Part shown: positions 25,422-34,412 of the stretch, piece after piece | Layout of the letters: the number at the start of each line of letters is the position of its first letter | Position numbering within the stretch: the stretch's first letter is position 1 | NCBI RefSeq assembly: GCF_002160025.1 | Contig: NZ_NFJU01000005.1 | Coordinates: forward strand, 62,001-126,000 | DNA: 64,000 nt | Source: Anaeromassilibacillus sp. An200 | GTDB lineage: Bacteria; Bacillota; Clostridia; Oscillospirales; Acutalibacteraceae | Direction: 5' to 3' | The notes under the pieces: generated by a model | Databases searched by the model: none | Seen by the model: only the letters and a program-made list of their open reading frames with translations | What the model was told of the DNA's origin: nothing | Translations under genes and position numbers: made by a program

Positions 25422-25880
25422 ATGATTCAACCGGTCACGCAAACGAATCTGGCACAGGCCGCCATGGTCCATTCCGAAAGCTGGAAAGATTCCCACAAGG
25501 AAATATGTTCCCCCGAATTTCTCGCCATCCATACACCCGAACGCCAAAAGCGCTATCTGGAATCTGAGATCGCAAAGGGGGCGCGCCTTTACCTGCTGAC
25601 AGAGGAAAGGCCAATCGGTATTGTGTCGGTGCGCGGCAGCTTGATCGAAAATCTGTATGTGCTGCCCAGCGAACAAAACAAAGGATATGGAACGCGGCTG
25701 CTTTCCTTCGCCATCGAACAATGCACGGATTGCCCCACACTGTGGATCCTCAGCACCAATACGGGTGCAAAGCGCCTCTATGAACGCAATGGATTCCTGC
25801 CGACAGGGAATATGGTGACACACAGCGGCGGGCTTTCTGAACTGGAGCTTCGCCTGGACAAAACCGCACAAAAAAGCTGA
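25422..25880 (+). CDS. GNAT family N-acetyltransferase
   Basis: 152 residues. The acetyl-CoA binding motif IENLYVLPSEQNKGYGTRLLSFAIEQ (Q/R-x-x-G-x-G/A type, QNKGYG) and C-terminal ILSTNTGAKRLYERNGFLPTG are typical GNAT elements. Substrate unknown. The ATG at 25422 is preferred over an upstream TTG. Its stop codon lies in the left arm of the split terminator into which the mobile element has inserted, so its transcripts now probably read into the element end. Confidence 0.9.
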   Translation: MIQPVTQTNLAQAAMVHSESWKDSHKEICSPEFLAIHTPERQKRYLESEIAKGARLYLLTEERPIGIVSVRGSLIENLYVLPSEQNKGYGTRLLSFAIEQCTDCPTLWILSTNTGAKRLYERNGFLPTGNMVTHSGGLSELELRLDKTAQKS

Positions 25881-25914
25881 CACCGCAAAAAGCCGGGGTG
25901 CCATAAGAAAGTAA
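25870..25914 (+). repeat. Left attachment junction (attL-like) and split terminator arm
   Basis: Chromosomal arm AAAAAAGCTGACACCGC (25870-25886) is the exact reverse complement of 35642-35658 at the other end. Inside it, the element end begins after a run of A at 25891 with AGCCGG and a second conserved block CCATAAGA, shared in inverted form with the right end. A crossover at the AA dinucleotide 25889-25890 fits, since AA also occurs at 35638-35639. Confidence 0.7.
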
Positions 25915-25950
25915 TTGTGTTTTAGAGGGAATGGCATGGCCTTTTGGGGG

Positions 25951-28016
<2,066 letters not shown>

Positions 28017-28111
28017 GGTCTTGCGCTCCTTTCATTTTTTGCATGAGAAAGGCGCGGCTTGCTGGCCGCGCCTTGGTGGGTGGTGTTCGGTTGCTATGCC
28101 GCCCACTGGAA

Positions 28112-28124
28112 GGACAAAGTGTCC
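28112..28124. repeat. Palindromic 13-mer, copy 1, downstream of the cargo lipoprotein
   Basis: GGACAAAGTGTCC is an inverted repeat (GGACA/TGTCC). The same 13-mer recurs at 29462-29474, so the pair brackets the DUF5104 lipoprotein gene. Confidence 0.6.
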
Positions 28125-28167
28125 AGAGGTTGGCGGTAGGCTGGTCGTTGGGCAGGAACAAAACTTT

Positions 28168-29406
28168 TCAATCATCGCTTTCCACTTCCGGAACTGTCAC
28201 ATTGCAGGAAACACTTTCTGTTTCTGTGGTTGCCGTAATGGTATATGGCATTCGGTAATCAAGCTCGGAAAACGAGGCCTCCCAAGTAAGCGCATCAACT
28301 TGCATAAGTACAACTCTTTCTATTTCATTATTTGACGGAAGGGCTGGGGCAGCAGTTACCTCTGCCTCCACACTGGTGACGATCCTGACCGTGTGTGTTT
28401 CACCCCTGGACAGGCGTTTCAAATCGTCTTCCTGCGGTTTAATCGTCAGTATTTTCAGGAACGCTCCCGGCTCGTCCCGGCCATCCATCCTATAATCCAA
28501 ATATAACTCCTTCGGATAGACGGAAATACTGTAAATACCGAGGGATTCTCCTGTGTCGGACAGCATATCTCGGATGCTGCACCGAAAATCCTGATCGTCG
28601 GTATGGATCGTCCCCAGCCAATGGCGCATGGTAACATCCATGTCAAACAGTGTCCTTTGCTCCGTTGTCCAGGTATCAAAATCCCAGGAAGTCATTTCCT
28701 GTTGCAGAAACGCCGCCATCTTGTCCACCTGTTCCCGCAGGTCATCTGCATTTTCCTGCGAAGGCTGTGAAAACATCTGATACAATCCATCCGCGTCACC
28801 CGCAGAGGCGAAGCTTAACAGGGCGTCCATCGGCTGCTCCGCAAATGCTCCACCCTGATAGACGATATAGCAGCCAGTTTCGTGTACCCCCAAATTGTTA
28901 TAGTCCTCCCGCAAGCTGTCCGGGAAAAGTATCAGGCTGTAAAATCCCACATTATCTGAGACATAAGAGTCCCGTGGAACATCTATAATGCGGCAGCGGT
29001 ATGTTGTATTGTCCGTGTAGAGTGTGGCGTACATCTCCCTGCGCTCAACGATCATTCCGTGGTCTGCGTCTTTATGATACCGACTGGAACCATCAACCTC
29101 ATAAGAGGTCATTTCTTCCTGCGCGAATTGAACAAATGCCCCTACCTTCTCCCGCAAATCGGCATTTTCATTTTGGGCAGTTCGAGAAAACACCTGATAG
29201 ATTCCGTCTATATCGCCTGCCTCAGCCAAATCGAACAATTTTTCAAAGGTTTTTTCTTGAGTTGGGTATGGCCAATACTCTCCATCTTTGATCCAATCCT
29301 TCTGTTCACAACCGGCAAGGGAAAACAGGAGCAGGGCGGAAAGGGCGGCGGCTATGATCTTTTTCAAGGGCGTGGTTCTCTTTATTGGCTGCTTGGGTCG
29401 CTGCAC
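28168..29406 (-). CDS. DUF5104-containing lipoprotein (element cargo)
   Basis: 412 residues. Lipoprotein signal with lipobox SLAGC (Cys33). Two tandem DUF5104-like modules follow, marked by LFDLAEAGDIDGIYQVFS (about 54) and LLSFASAGDADGLYQMFS (about 200), each with the later pattern YSLILFPDSLREDYN / YSISVYPKELYLDYR. A smaller third domain closes the protein (about 330-412), resembling a beta-sandwich (YTITATTETESVSCNVTVP). The start is GTG with AGGAG 8 bases upstream. It sits between recombinase and relaxase genes and is bracketed by a palindromic 13-mer, as a cargo module would be. Function unknown. Confidence 0.8.
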   Translation of the reverse strand: MQRPKQPIKRTTPLKKIIAAALSALLLFSLAGCEQKDWIKDGEYWPYPTQEKTFEKLFDLAEAGDIDGIYQVFSRTAQNENADLREKVGAFVQFAQEEMTSYEVDGSSRYHKDADHGMIVERREMYATLYTDNTTYRCRIIDVPRDSYVSDNVGFYSLILFPDSLREDYNNLGVHETGCYIVYQGGAFAEQPMDALLSFASAGDADGLYQMFSQPSQENADDLREQVDKMAAFLQQEMTSWDFDTWTTEQRTLFDMDVTMRHWLGTIHTDDQDFRCSIRDMLSDTGESLGIYSISVYPKELYLDYRMDGRDEPGAFLKILTIKPQEDDLKRLSRGETHTVRIVTSVEAEVTAAPALPSNNEIERVVLMQVDALTWEASFSELDYRMPYTITATTETESVSCNVTVPEVESDD

Positions 29407-29460
29407 AAAGTTCTCTCCTTCCTCCAGTAACAGGTCAATCGCTGGCCCGCCCCCGCCTTT

Positions 29461-29475
29461 GGGACAAAGTGTCCC
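29461..29475. repeat. Palindromic 13-mer, copy 2, upstream of the cargo lipoprotein
   Basis: GGGACAAAGTGTCCC contains the same GGACAAAGTGTCC found at 28112-28124 in the same orientation. It lies between the relaxase stop and the lipoprotein start. The stretch 29407-29538 holds no gene. Confidence 0.6.
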
Positions 29476-29538
29476 AGCAGGGGCGGCCCGTCAAAGCTGA
29501 TTCCATTGTACCATCCCCGGCGGGAAATGGGAAGTCCC

Positions 29539-31011
29539 TTACCGCTCCATATCCCTGTCCCGGCGCTGGGTGTGGGCCTGCTCCTGCCGCCGCCGGGCGG
29601 TGTCCACGGTGGATTTCACTTGGTACAGCTTCATCAGGTCGTCCCGGATGGGCTTGTACTTGGCGTAGTCCTCCTGATACGCCTGTTGCAGCTTCCCCCG
29701 CTCCGTCTGCCACTTGGTAAGGGGCAGCTTGCCCTCCGGCGTGAAGTGGGGTTCCAGCTTGCGGCGGGCCATATAAAACTGCCGCAGCTCCCCCTCATGG
29801 GCGGCCTTGAATTTCTCCCGCTGGCCCTTGCGGTGAATGGCGTTGAGCTGGGTGTGGATGGGTTTCAGCTCCCGGTAGCGTTCCGCCTGTTCCAGCAGGC
29901 CGTCCAGCTCTTTTATCCGCGTTTTCTTCTTGTCCATGCTCTTTTTCAAAGCGTCTATCGCGCCGCTGTGGGAAGTGACGCGGGCCTCCAGATCGTCCAC
30001 GGTATAGAGCTTCTGCTCGGTCAGATAGTTCACGGTATCGGCAAACTTTTGGAGATTGCCCACCTTGCCCTTATTGCTCCATGCGCCCGCGTTCCGCGCC
30101 CCGTAGTAGGCGGATAACAGGTCGGCAAGGGTGGGGGCCTGGGGCTGGGACAGTTCCTTCCGCACCTCGTTGAGCCAGCCGAACAGGGCCTTGACCTTCT
30201 GCCGCAGCTCTTTCAAGAGGGCGTTGGTGGCCCTGATCCAGCGGTTGAGTTCCCCCTTGTCGGTGGCGATCCCCCGCGCCTCCATCTGCCGCACCGCTGG
30301 CCCCTCATGGACGGTGGGGAGCAGGTCTAATCCCTGCCGCAGATAGGAGCGGTGGTCGATCCGGCAGGGCAGCCCCTTTTCCTCAAACTTGGCGTTGCAC
30401 ATCTTGGCCCAGGTTTCCCGCCAGTGTTCCAGCGTTTCCGGGCGGCCCCAGTCGGTGGTGGGCACCGCGTCAAAGAGGGGCTTGCCCTTCTCGTCCAAAA
30501 TGCGGTTCCCGTCCTCGTCCAGCCGGTAGACGCGCCGCTGTTTGTAGCCCCATTTGCCGCTTTCCAGAATGGGCCGGATGGGGCAGAGGACATGGAAGTG
30601 GGGGTTGGGTATGCCCCCGTCCTCTTTGTCGGGCTGGTGTACGGCGAAGTCCACCACCATGCCCCGGCTGACAAACTGCTCCAACAAAAACTGCCTTGCA
30701 AGGGCGATGTTTTCTTCCAGCGAAAACTCGTTCTGCAAGGCAATATCAAAGCTGTATGCGAGCTGGGCGTCCTTGCCGCGCTCGGCGGCTTCCAGCGCGT
30801 TCCACAGGGTCTGCCGGTCTTGGTAGGCGGGCGGGGCCTGGGGCGGCAGGAGAATATCGGAGCAGATCACGCCGCCCTTGCGGGTGTAGTCGCTGTACTC
30901 GCCGTAGCGTTCACTGTAAAGCCGCTCCCCGGCGCGGTAGGCGGAGGACGCGATGGCAGACTGTCCGGCGCTGCGCTGCACCTGCGTGACCGACAAATGA
31001 AACAGGGCCAT
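29539..31011 (-). CDS. MobA/MobL family relaxase (MobQ-type)
   Basis: 490 residues. N-terminal relaxase domain: ALFHLSVTQVQRSAGQSAIA, SAYRAGE (Tyr25 a candidate nucleophile), His125 in DFAVHQPD and the metal-binding H-x-H of PNPHFHVLCP (His138, His140). The C-terminal half is long and coiled-coil rich. It nicks oriT and pilots the strand in conjugative mobilization. The ATG directly follows the stop of the DUF3847 gene (TAAATG), so they are translationally coupled. An oriT-like hairpin lies about 560-600 bases upstream of the gene. Confidence 0.92.
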   Translation of the reverse strand: MALFHLSVTQVQRSAGQSAIASSAYRAGERLYSERYGEYSDYTRKGGVICSDILLPPQAPPAYQDRQTLWNALEAAERGKDAQLAYSFDIALQNEFSLEENIALARQFLLEQFVSRGMVVDFAVHQPDKEDGGIPNPHFHVLCPIRPILESGKWGYKQRRVYRLDEDGNRILDEKGKPLFDAVPTTDWGRPETLEHWRETWAKMCNAKFEEKGLPCRIDHRSYLRQGLDLLPTVHEGPAVRQMEARGIATDKGELNRWIRATNALLKELRQKVKALFGWLNEVRKELSQPQAPTLADLLSAYYGARNAGAWSNKGKVGNLQKFADTVNYLTEQKLYTVDDLEARVTSHSGAIDALKKSMDKKKTRIKELDGLLEQAERYRELKPIHTQLNAIHRKGQREKFKAAHEGELRQFYMARRKLEPHFTPEGKLPLTKWQTERGKLQQAYQEDYAKYKPIRDDLMKLYQVKSTVDTARRRQEQAHTQRRDRDMER

Positions 31012-31302
31012 TTACCGGCCCTCCCGCTGGGCGGCGGCCTGGACAGCGGCCCGCACCTCCGGCATGGAAAAAATCTGCTCGGCAAGGGAATAGAAGCCCT
31101 GCTCGGACAGGGGCTTGACCTCCGGGGCCACGCTCTCCACGGCGGCCCCTCTGGTAATCAGGCGGTGGGCGCGTTTCTGCCGCTCCCCCTTCTCATAGTA
31201 TTTCTTCCGCTGCTCCAACCGCTGTACCCGGTGCCGGTACTGTTGCAACTTGGCCTCGTTCTCGGCGTACTCCTGCCGGAGCTGTTCCAACTCTTTGCTC
31301 AT
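31012..31302 (-). CDS. DUF3847 family protein
   Basis: 96 residues: an N-terminal coiled coil (LEQLRQEYAENEAKLQQYRHRVQRLEQRK) followed by KRAHRLITRGAAVESV and LSEQGFYSLAEQIF. DUF3847 proteins regularly precede MobA/MobL genes in clostridial mobilizable elements and may be relaxosome accessory proteins. GGAGG precedes the ATG. Coupled to the relaxase gene. Confidence 0.88.
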   Translation of the reverse strand: MSKELEQLRQEYAENEAKLQQYRHRVQRLEQRKKYYEKGERQKRAHRLITRGAAVESVAPEVKPLSEQGFYSLAEQIFSMPEVRAAVQAAAQREGR

Positions 31303-31410
31303 GGTCGTTGACCTCCTTTTTCTGAAAATGGGCGAAAAAAATGACCGTCCTCCGGGGTGTTTCCGGTGAGCGGTCAGGGTGTCGGTGTTCGGTTATCAGG
31401 CCCTCGGAAG

Positions 31411-31440
31411 GGGGACAGACGCGCCAGCGGGTGTCCCCCT
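31411..31440. repeat. GC-rich inverted repeat upstream of the relaxase operon
   Basis: GGGGGACA and its complement TGTCCCCC flank a short GC-rich centre. It may be a terminator-like or relaxosome-binding structure in the mobilization region; no T-run follows on either strand. Confidence 0.4.
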
Positions 31441-31569
31441 TCCGGGGGCGGGCGGGGTAAGGCGCGGTAGCGCCGCAAGGGGGGCACCCCCTTGGACGGA
31501 GCGTAGCGACGCAAAAACGGCGGGTTGCTCCATCTGGCAATCCGCCGTTCCGCCTCGCAGAGCGCACGA

Positions 31570-31606
31570 ATACATGGCCGTCAGGCTATGTATAGAAGTG
31601 CGCCAT
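31570..31606 (-). other. Candidate origin of transfer (oriT)
   Basis: ATACATGGCC (31570-31579) and GGCTATGTAT (31584-31593) form a hairpin with 9 of 10 pairs, followed at once by AGAAGTGCGCC (31594-31604). The AGTGCGCC core resembles the nic region of MobQ/RSF1010-type origins (TAAGTGCGCCCT), and a hairpin next to the core is the standard arrangement. It lies beside the relaxase operon, which supports the call. The strand nicked is not determined. Confidence 0.6.
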
Positions 31607-31608
31607 TC

Positions 31609-31625
31609 GGTTCCTAAAGGGTTTT
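31609..31625 (-). repeat. Array repeat D (terminal stub)
   Basis: GGTTCCTAAAGGGTTTT repeats the outer edge of the longer array repeats B and C. It directly follows the last immunity gene in the transcription direction and touches the oriT-like region, marking the end of the array. Confidence 0.65.
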
Positions 31626-31636
31626 CAGTTACATCC

Positions 31637-32116
31637 TCATAGTGCTGTTATAACATCAATTCCGATTCCATTGACGAGAAAATCTGTGAGTGTGTCTGCT
31701 ATTTTATACGCATATTCAAAACCTAAGCTGCCTGCTTCCACAAAATATACGCCAAATCCATCGTTGCCAAACCCATATAAATAAACCATATCGCCTAAAT
31801 CATCACCAATAAACCAAACCTTACTGATAAAGTTTTCTTTCATAGGATGTGCAAACTCATTTTGCATACCTAAGGCCCTGTTTGCTGACCAAAGACAAAT
31901 AGGTATGCTTCCAATATCTTCATCATCGCTTTCAATTTCAAATTCTATACTGCCAATATTTCTAGTACCAGAAATACAACTTAAAAATTCATAATAATCA
32001 GCAGGTAGTTGTATCGGCGCCTTTTCAACAATTTGTTTAATTATTTCTTTTCCACCCGGATATACTTCATCTTTATCAAACTTTAATTGTTTATTGATGT
32101 TGTCAATAATGCTCAC
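31637..32116 (-). CDS. SMI1/KNR4 family immunity-type protein (array gene 3)
   Basis: 159 residues. SMI1/KNR4 pattern: IQLPADYYEFLSCISGTRN near the N-terminus, then IPICLWSAN, KVWFIGDDLGDMVYLYGFG and GFGVYFVEAG. Proteins of this superfamily are common immunity proteins against polymorphic toxins. The start is GTG with an AAGGTG-type site about 12 bases upstream. The gene is AT-rich compared with the element backbone and follows decayed repeat C. No cognate toxin is nearby. Immunity function is inferred from family and context. Confidence 0.8.
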   Translation of the reverse strand: MSIIDNINKQLKFDKDEVYPGGKEIIKQIVEKAPIQLPADYYEFLSCISGTRNIGSIEFEIESDDEDIGSIPICLWSANRALGMQNEFAHPMKENFISKVWFIGDDLGDMVYLYGFGNDGFGVYFVEAGSLGFEYAYKIADTLTDFLVNGIGIDVITAL

Positions 32117-32173
32117 TGCTCACTCGTTCACCTTCTTTCAAGTGCAAGACTATTTCTTAGGCTGCTTTCACAA

Positions 32174-32394
32174 ATGTTCCCTTGCAAACTTCCTCGCCGC
32201 CTCCCGGCGTTTCTCGTTGCATGGCGCGGTCAGCGGTCAACAGAAGCGGCCCTCGTCAATTTCAAAGGTCTTGCAGCCCCAGCCATTGTCGTGTGCCTGC
32301 TGACCATGCTCCGGTCAGGGAAGGATACAGGCTGCTGACTTGTCCTGATTTTCTGCTTGATTTTTATTAGCTGGACTTGTTCCTAAAGGGATTT
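32174..32394 (-). repeat. Array repeat C (decayed 3' copy of the 101-residue gene plus AT-rich tail)
   Basis: Read on the minus strand it starts with CCCTTTAGGAAC and an AT-rich tail, then a decayed copy of the 3' part of the gene at 33659-33964 (GWGCKTFEIDEGRFC, stop, PLTAPCNEKRREAARKFARE). Its ~57-base tail (32338-32394) differs from that of repeat B at about one position. It fills the gap between two immunity genes; no intact gene is present in it. Confidence 0.85.
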
Positions 32395-32412
32395 TGCGCA
32401 ACCACACTTAAC

Positions 32413-33003
32413 TCACAAATAGATGACATTTTTAGGATAATTCTTTTGTCGCTGTTTCCATTTTTCCACATAAGGTCTGTTACTTTCGGTGGGATCATAG
32501 ACCCAACCGCCAGTACACCAGTCTAAAAGACTCTTGAAATCAGCAAAACAAACGGCCTTCGTAGGCATGTTTTTATCATAGTCCTCTTGGGTATCAAATC
32601 TGAATATAATTTCATCATGCTCCAAACAATAAATATCTTCAGTCAAACAGTCAAGAATTAAGATGCGATCATCATTCATGCCACCGATCTGGATACATTT
32701 CATTTCCCAATTTCCGTCATTGCTCGGAAAATTAACAAGTGCTTCGCTAGCTTTGAAAAGTTCGATTTCTACCTGTCCAATCATTCCATCATCTGGTTCC
32801 CATAGCCACCTTTCTTCATCTCCTACATCTTTTGTTGGATTGCAAAATGAGGGAAATACCTCGTTCTTTTGAATGACTTTAGGGTAATAGATTGCCCCGT
32901 CCGGGTGTTGACATAAAAAATTCTTATAGTCACTCGGAAGTGAAAGACCAATCCTTTTTTCCAGCATATCTATGGTATTCACTTTATTGAACACTCCTTC
33001 CAT
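32413..33003 (-). CDS. SMI1/KNR4 family immunity-type protein (array gene 2)
   Basis: About 196 residues. Family features: LEKRIGLSLPSDYKNFLCQH near the start, WLWEPDDGMIGQVEIELF, WEMKCIQIGGMNDDRILIL, then FADFKSLLDWCTGGWVYD. ATG at 33003 sits just after repeat B and is preferred; a GTG at 33036 would lie inside the repeat, where the sequence belongs to the decayed upstream frame. The gene is AT-rich relative to the backbone and unaccompanied by a toxin gene. Probably confers protection against a toxin of another strain; this is an inference. Confidence 0.8.
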   Translation of the reverse strand: MEGVFNKVNTIDMLEKRIGLSLPSDYKNFLCQHPDGAIYYPKVIQKNEVFPSFCNPTKDVGDEERWLWEPDDGMIGQVEIELFKASEALVNFPSNDGNWEMKCIQIGGMNDDRILILDCLTEDIYCLEHDEIIFRFDTQEDYDKNMPTKAVCFADFKSLLDWCTGGWVYDPTESNRPYVEKWKQRQKNYPKNVIYL

Positions 33004-33010
33004 TTCAGCA

Positions 33011-33247
33011 ATCTTTTGGCGCTGTTGTGTTCCCACGCAAACTTCCTCGCCGCCTCCCGGCGTTCCTCGCTGTATGGCGCGGTCAGCCGGAAACAGAAGC
33101 GGCCCTTGCCGATCTCAAAGATCATGCAGCCCCACTCTTTGTTATGTACCTTCTGACCATGCTCAGGTCAGTGGAGGGCGTAGGCTGCTGGCTTGTCCTG
33201 ATTTTCTGCTTGATTTTTATTAGCTGGACTGGTTCCTAAAGGGATTT
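33011..33247 (-). repeat. Array repeat B (3' copy of the 101-residue gene plus AT-rich tail)
   Basis: The copy covers the last ~60 codons of the gene at 33659-33964. The segment EIGKGRFCFRLTAPYSEE and its continuation through RREAARKFAWEHN is nearly identical to the parent, while the part before it is decayed and has a stop. The outer tail (33190-33247) is the AT-rich block shared with repeat C, ending at CCCTTTAGGAACC on the minus strand. It separates immunity genes 1 and 2. Confidence 0.87.
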
Positions 33248-33264
33248 ATACACCCGCTGCTTTT

Positions 33265-33654
33265 TTAATCACTTTGAGTAACTGTTTTCGTGGTTCCGTC
33301 TTTACAATCCCAAAAGACAAAGAAAGAAGTTCCGTATGACACGCCATCTCGTTTAGTAATGGTATCAAGTTGCCCTACAAAAATCATTGGCTTTCCCTTG
33401 TTAAACTGCCAGTCATCCCCTTGTATCCATTGGGGTTTTTCTTTCATTACTTGAAAATCTTTTTTTATTTCGCTCTCAAAATATTCTCTTATTTCATTTT
33501 TGTTTCCAGTATAATTTTTCAGTAATTCACAAAAATAGTTTTCGCTTTCAACACTTGAAAAAGGGTCAATTCCTATTTCGCTTCCCAACTCAAGTAATAG
33601 TTCAAAGATATCATCTGGTAGTTCGGTTGAAAATGTATCATATCCAAGTTCCAT
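33265..33654 (-). CDS. Probable immunity-type protein of uncertain family (array gene 1)
   Basis: 129 residues, acidic and AT-rich in codons. The segment EKPQWIQGDDWQFNKGKPM and the following IFVGQLD resemble the YwqG/DUF1963 group, which also occurs in toxin-immunity settings, but the match is limited. The ATG at 33654 is chosen: GGAGG lies 8 bases upstream inside the last codons of the 101-residue gene, whose stop is four bases before it. This makes translation coupled. Position as the first cassette of the array suggests an immunity role. Confidence 0.6.
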   Translation of the reverse strand: MELGYDTFSTELPDDIFELLLELGSEIGIDPFSSVESENYFCELLKNYTGNKNEIREYFESEIKKDFQVMKEKPQWIQGDDWQFNKGKPMIFVGQLDTITKRDGVSYGTSFFVFWDCKDGTTKTVTQSD

Positions 33655-33658
33655 TGCA

Positions 33659-33964
33659 TTATCCTCCACGATATATTAACCTTTCGGTGGCATTGTGTTC
33701 CCTCGCAAACTTCCTGGCCGCCTCCCGGCGTTCCTCACTGTATGGCGCGGTCAGCCGGAAACAGAAGCGGCCCTTGTCGATCTCAAAGGTCTTGCAGCCC
33801 CAGCCGTCATCGTCCACCTCCCGGCAGCACTCCGGCCAGCGGCGGGCGTAGGCTCCCAGCCGGTTCTTCAAGTCCGTGTTGTGGGTGCTGACGGTGATCC
33901 GGGGGCCTTGCTCGTCAAACTCAATTATAGTCGTTTTCTGGCTTTTCTTCAATCCTGTTTTCAT
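33659..33964 (-). CDS. 101-residue element protein of unknown function (parent of the array repeats)
   Basis: A small basic protein with TTIIEFDEQGPRITVSTHN, KNRLGAYARRWPECCREVD and GWGCKTFEIDKGRFCFRLT then the charged helix YSEERREAARKFAREHN. I do not know a named family. Its 3' half is duplicated twice downstream, each copy lying directly before an immunity gene, and its own last codons hold the ribosome site for immunity gene 1. AGGAGCGGAGGAC precedes the ATG. It may be a leader gene for the array; that is an inference. Confidence 0.75.
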   Translation of the reverse strand: MKTGLKKSQKTTIIEFDEQGPRITVSTHNTDLKNRLGAYARRWPECCREVDDDGWGCKTFEIDKGRFCFRLTAPYSEERREAARKFAREHNATERLIYRGG

Positions 33965-34129
33965 GTCCTCCGCTCCTTTCCCTTGATTTTCGGCCCGTCC
34001 CGCGAGAGGGGCCTTTTTCGCCTCTTTTTTCCGGCTCTTGACTTGGAAAAAACGGCGTTTTTGCGTTCAAAATGGCCCGGATGGGTCATAGTCCGTTCCG
34101 GGCCGCTGTTATCGCCTGATTTTCGTTTT

Positions 34130-34345
34130 TTACGGCTCTTGACCGGGATTCCCGCCCCCGTTGGTGTGGCGGCGCAGATAGGCGATCAAGTCCTGCTTCA
34201 TCACCAGCTTGCGCCCGCCGATTTTCAGCGTGGGGAAGTCCGGCGCGTTCATCAGGTTGTAGGCCCCCGCTCTGGACAGGTGGAGCGCGGCGGCCAGCTC
34301 CCGCACATCCATCACATCGGGAAACGCTGCAAAAAGTTCCGGCAT
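34130..34345 (-). CDS. Excisionase-type helix-turn-helix protein
   Basis: 71 residues with a MerR/excisionase-like HTH_17 fold: MDVRELAAALHLSRAGAYNLM, then FPTLKIGGRKLVMKQDLIAYL, the wing-like strand pair with a basic arm. Such proteins direct excision or act as small repressors in serine-recombinase elements. AAAGGAGGAC precedes the ATG. It lies between the sigma-like gene and the array. Confidence 0.85.
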   Translation of the reverse strand: MPELFAAFPDVMDVRELAAALHLSRAGAYNLMNAPDFPTLKIGGRKLVMKQDLIAYLRRHTNGGGNPGQEP

Positions 34346-34412
34346 TTGTCCTCCTTTCCGGCCCGTGAAAAAGCGGCGGCCCCCGTCCCCGGCGGCTGCC
34401 GCTCCATGCGCC

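Larger units (their letters stand above)
31303..31636. other. GC-rich non-coding region with oriT-like end
   Basis: No gene is supported here. The stretch holds several GC-rich short inverted repeats (for example around GGGGGACA...TGTCCCCC at 31411-31440) and then the oriT-like hairpin at 31570-31606. It separates the DUF3847-relaxase pair from the immunity array. Confidence 0.5.

Noticed and set aside
33011-33036. GTG at 33036 as the start of immunity gene 2
   Set aside because: It lies inside repeat B, where the reading belongs to the copied gene end in another frame. ATG 33003, just beyond the repeat, fits the pattern of the other cassettes.
31609-33247. The regularly spaced repeats as a CRISPR array
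   Set aside because: Repeats are over 200 bases, gene-derived and few, and the intervening units are whole genes. No cas genes are present.
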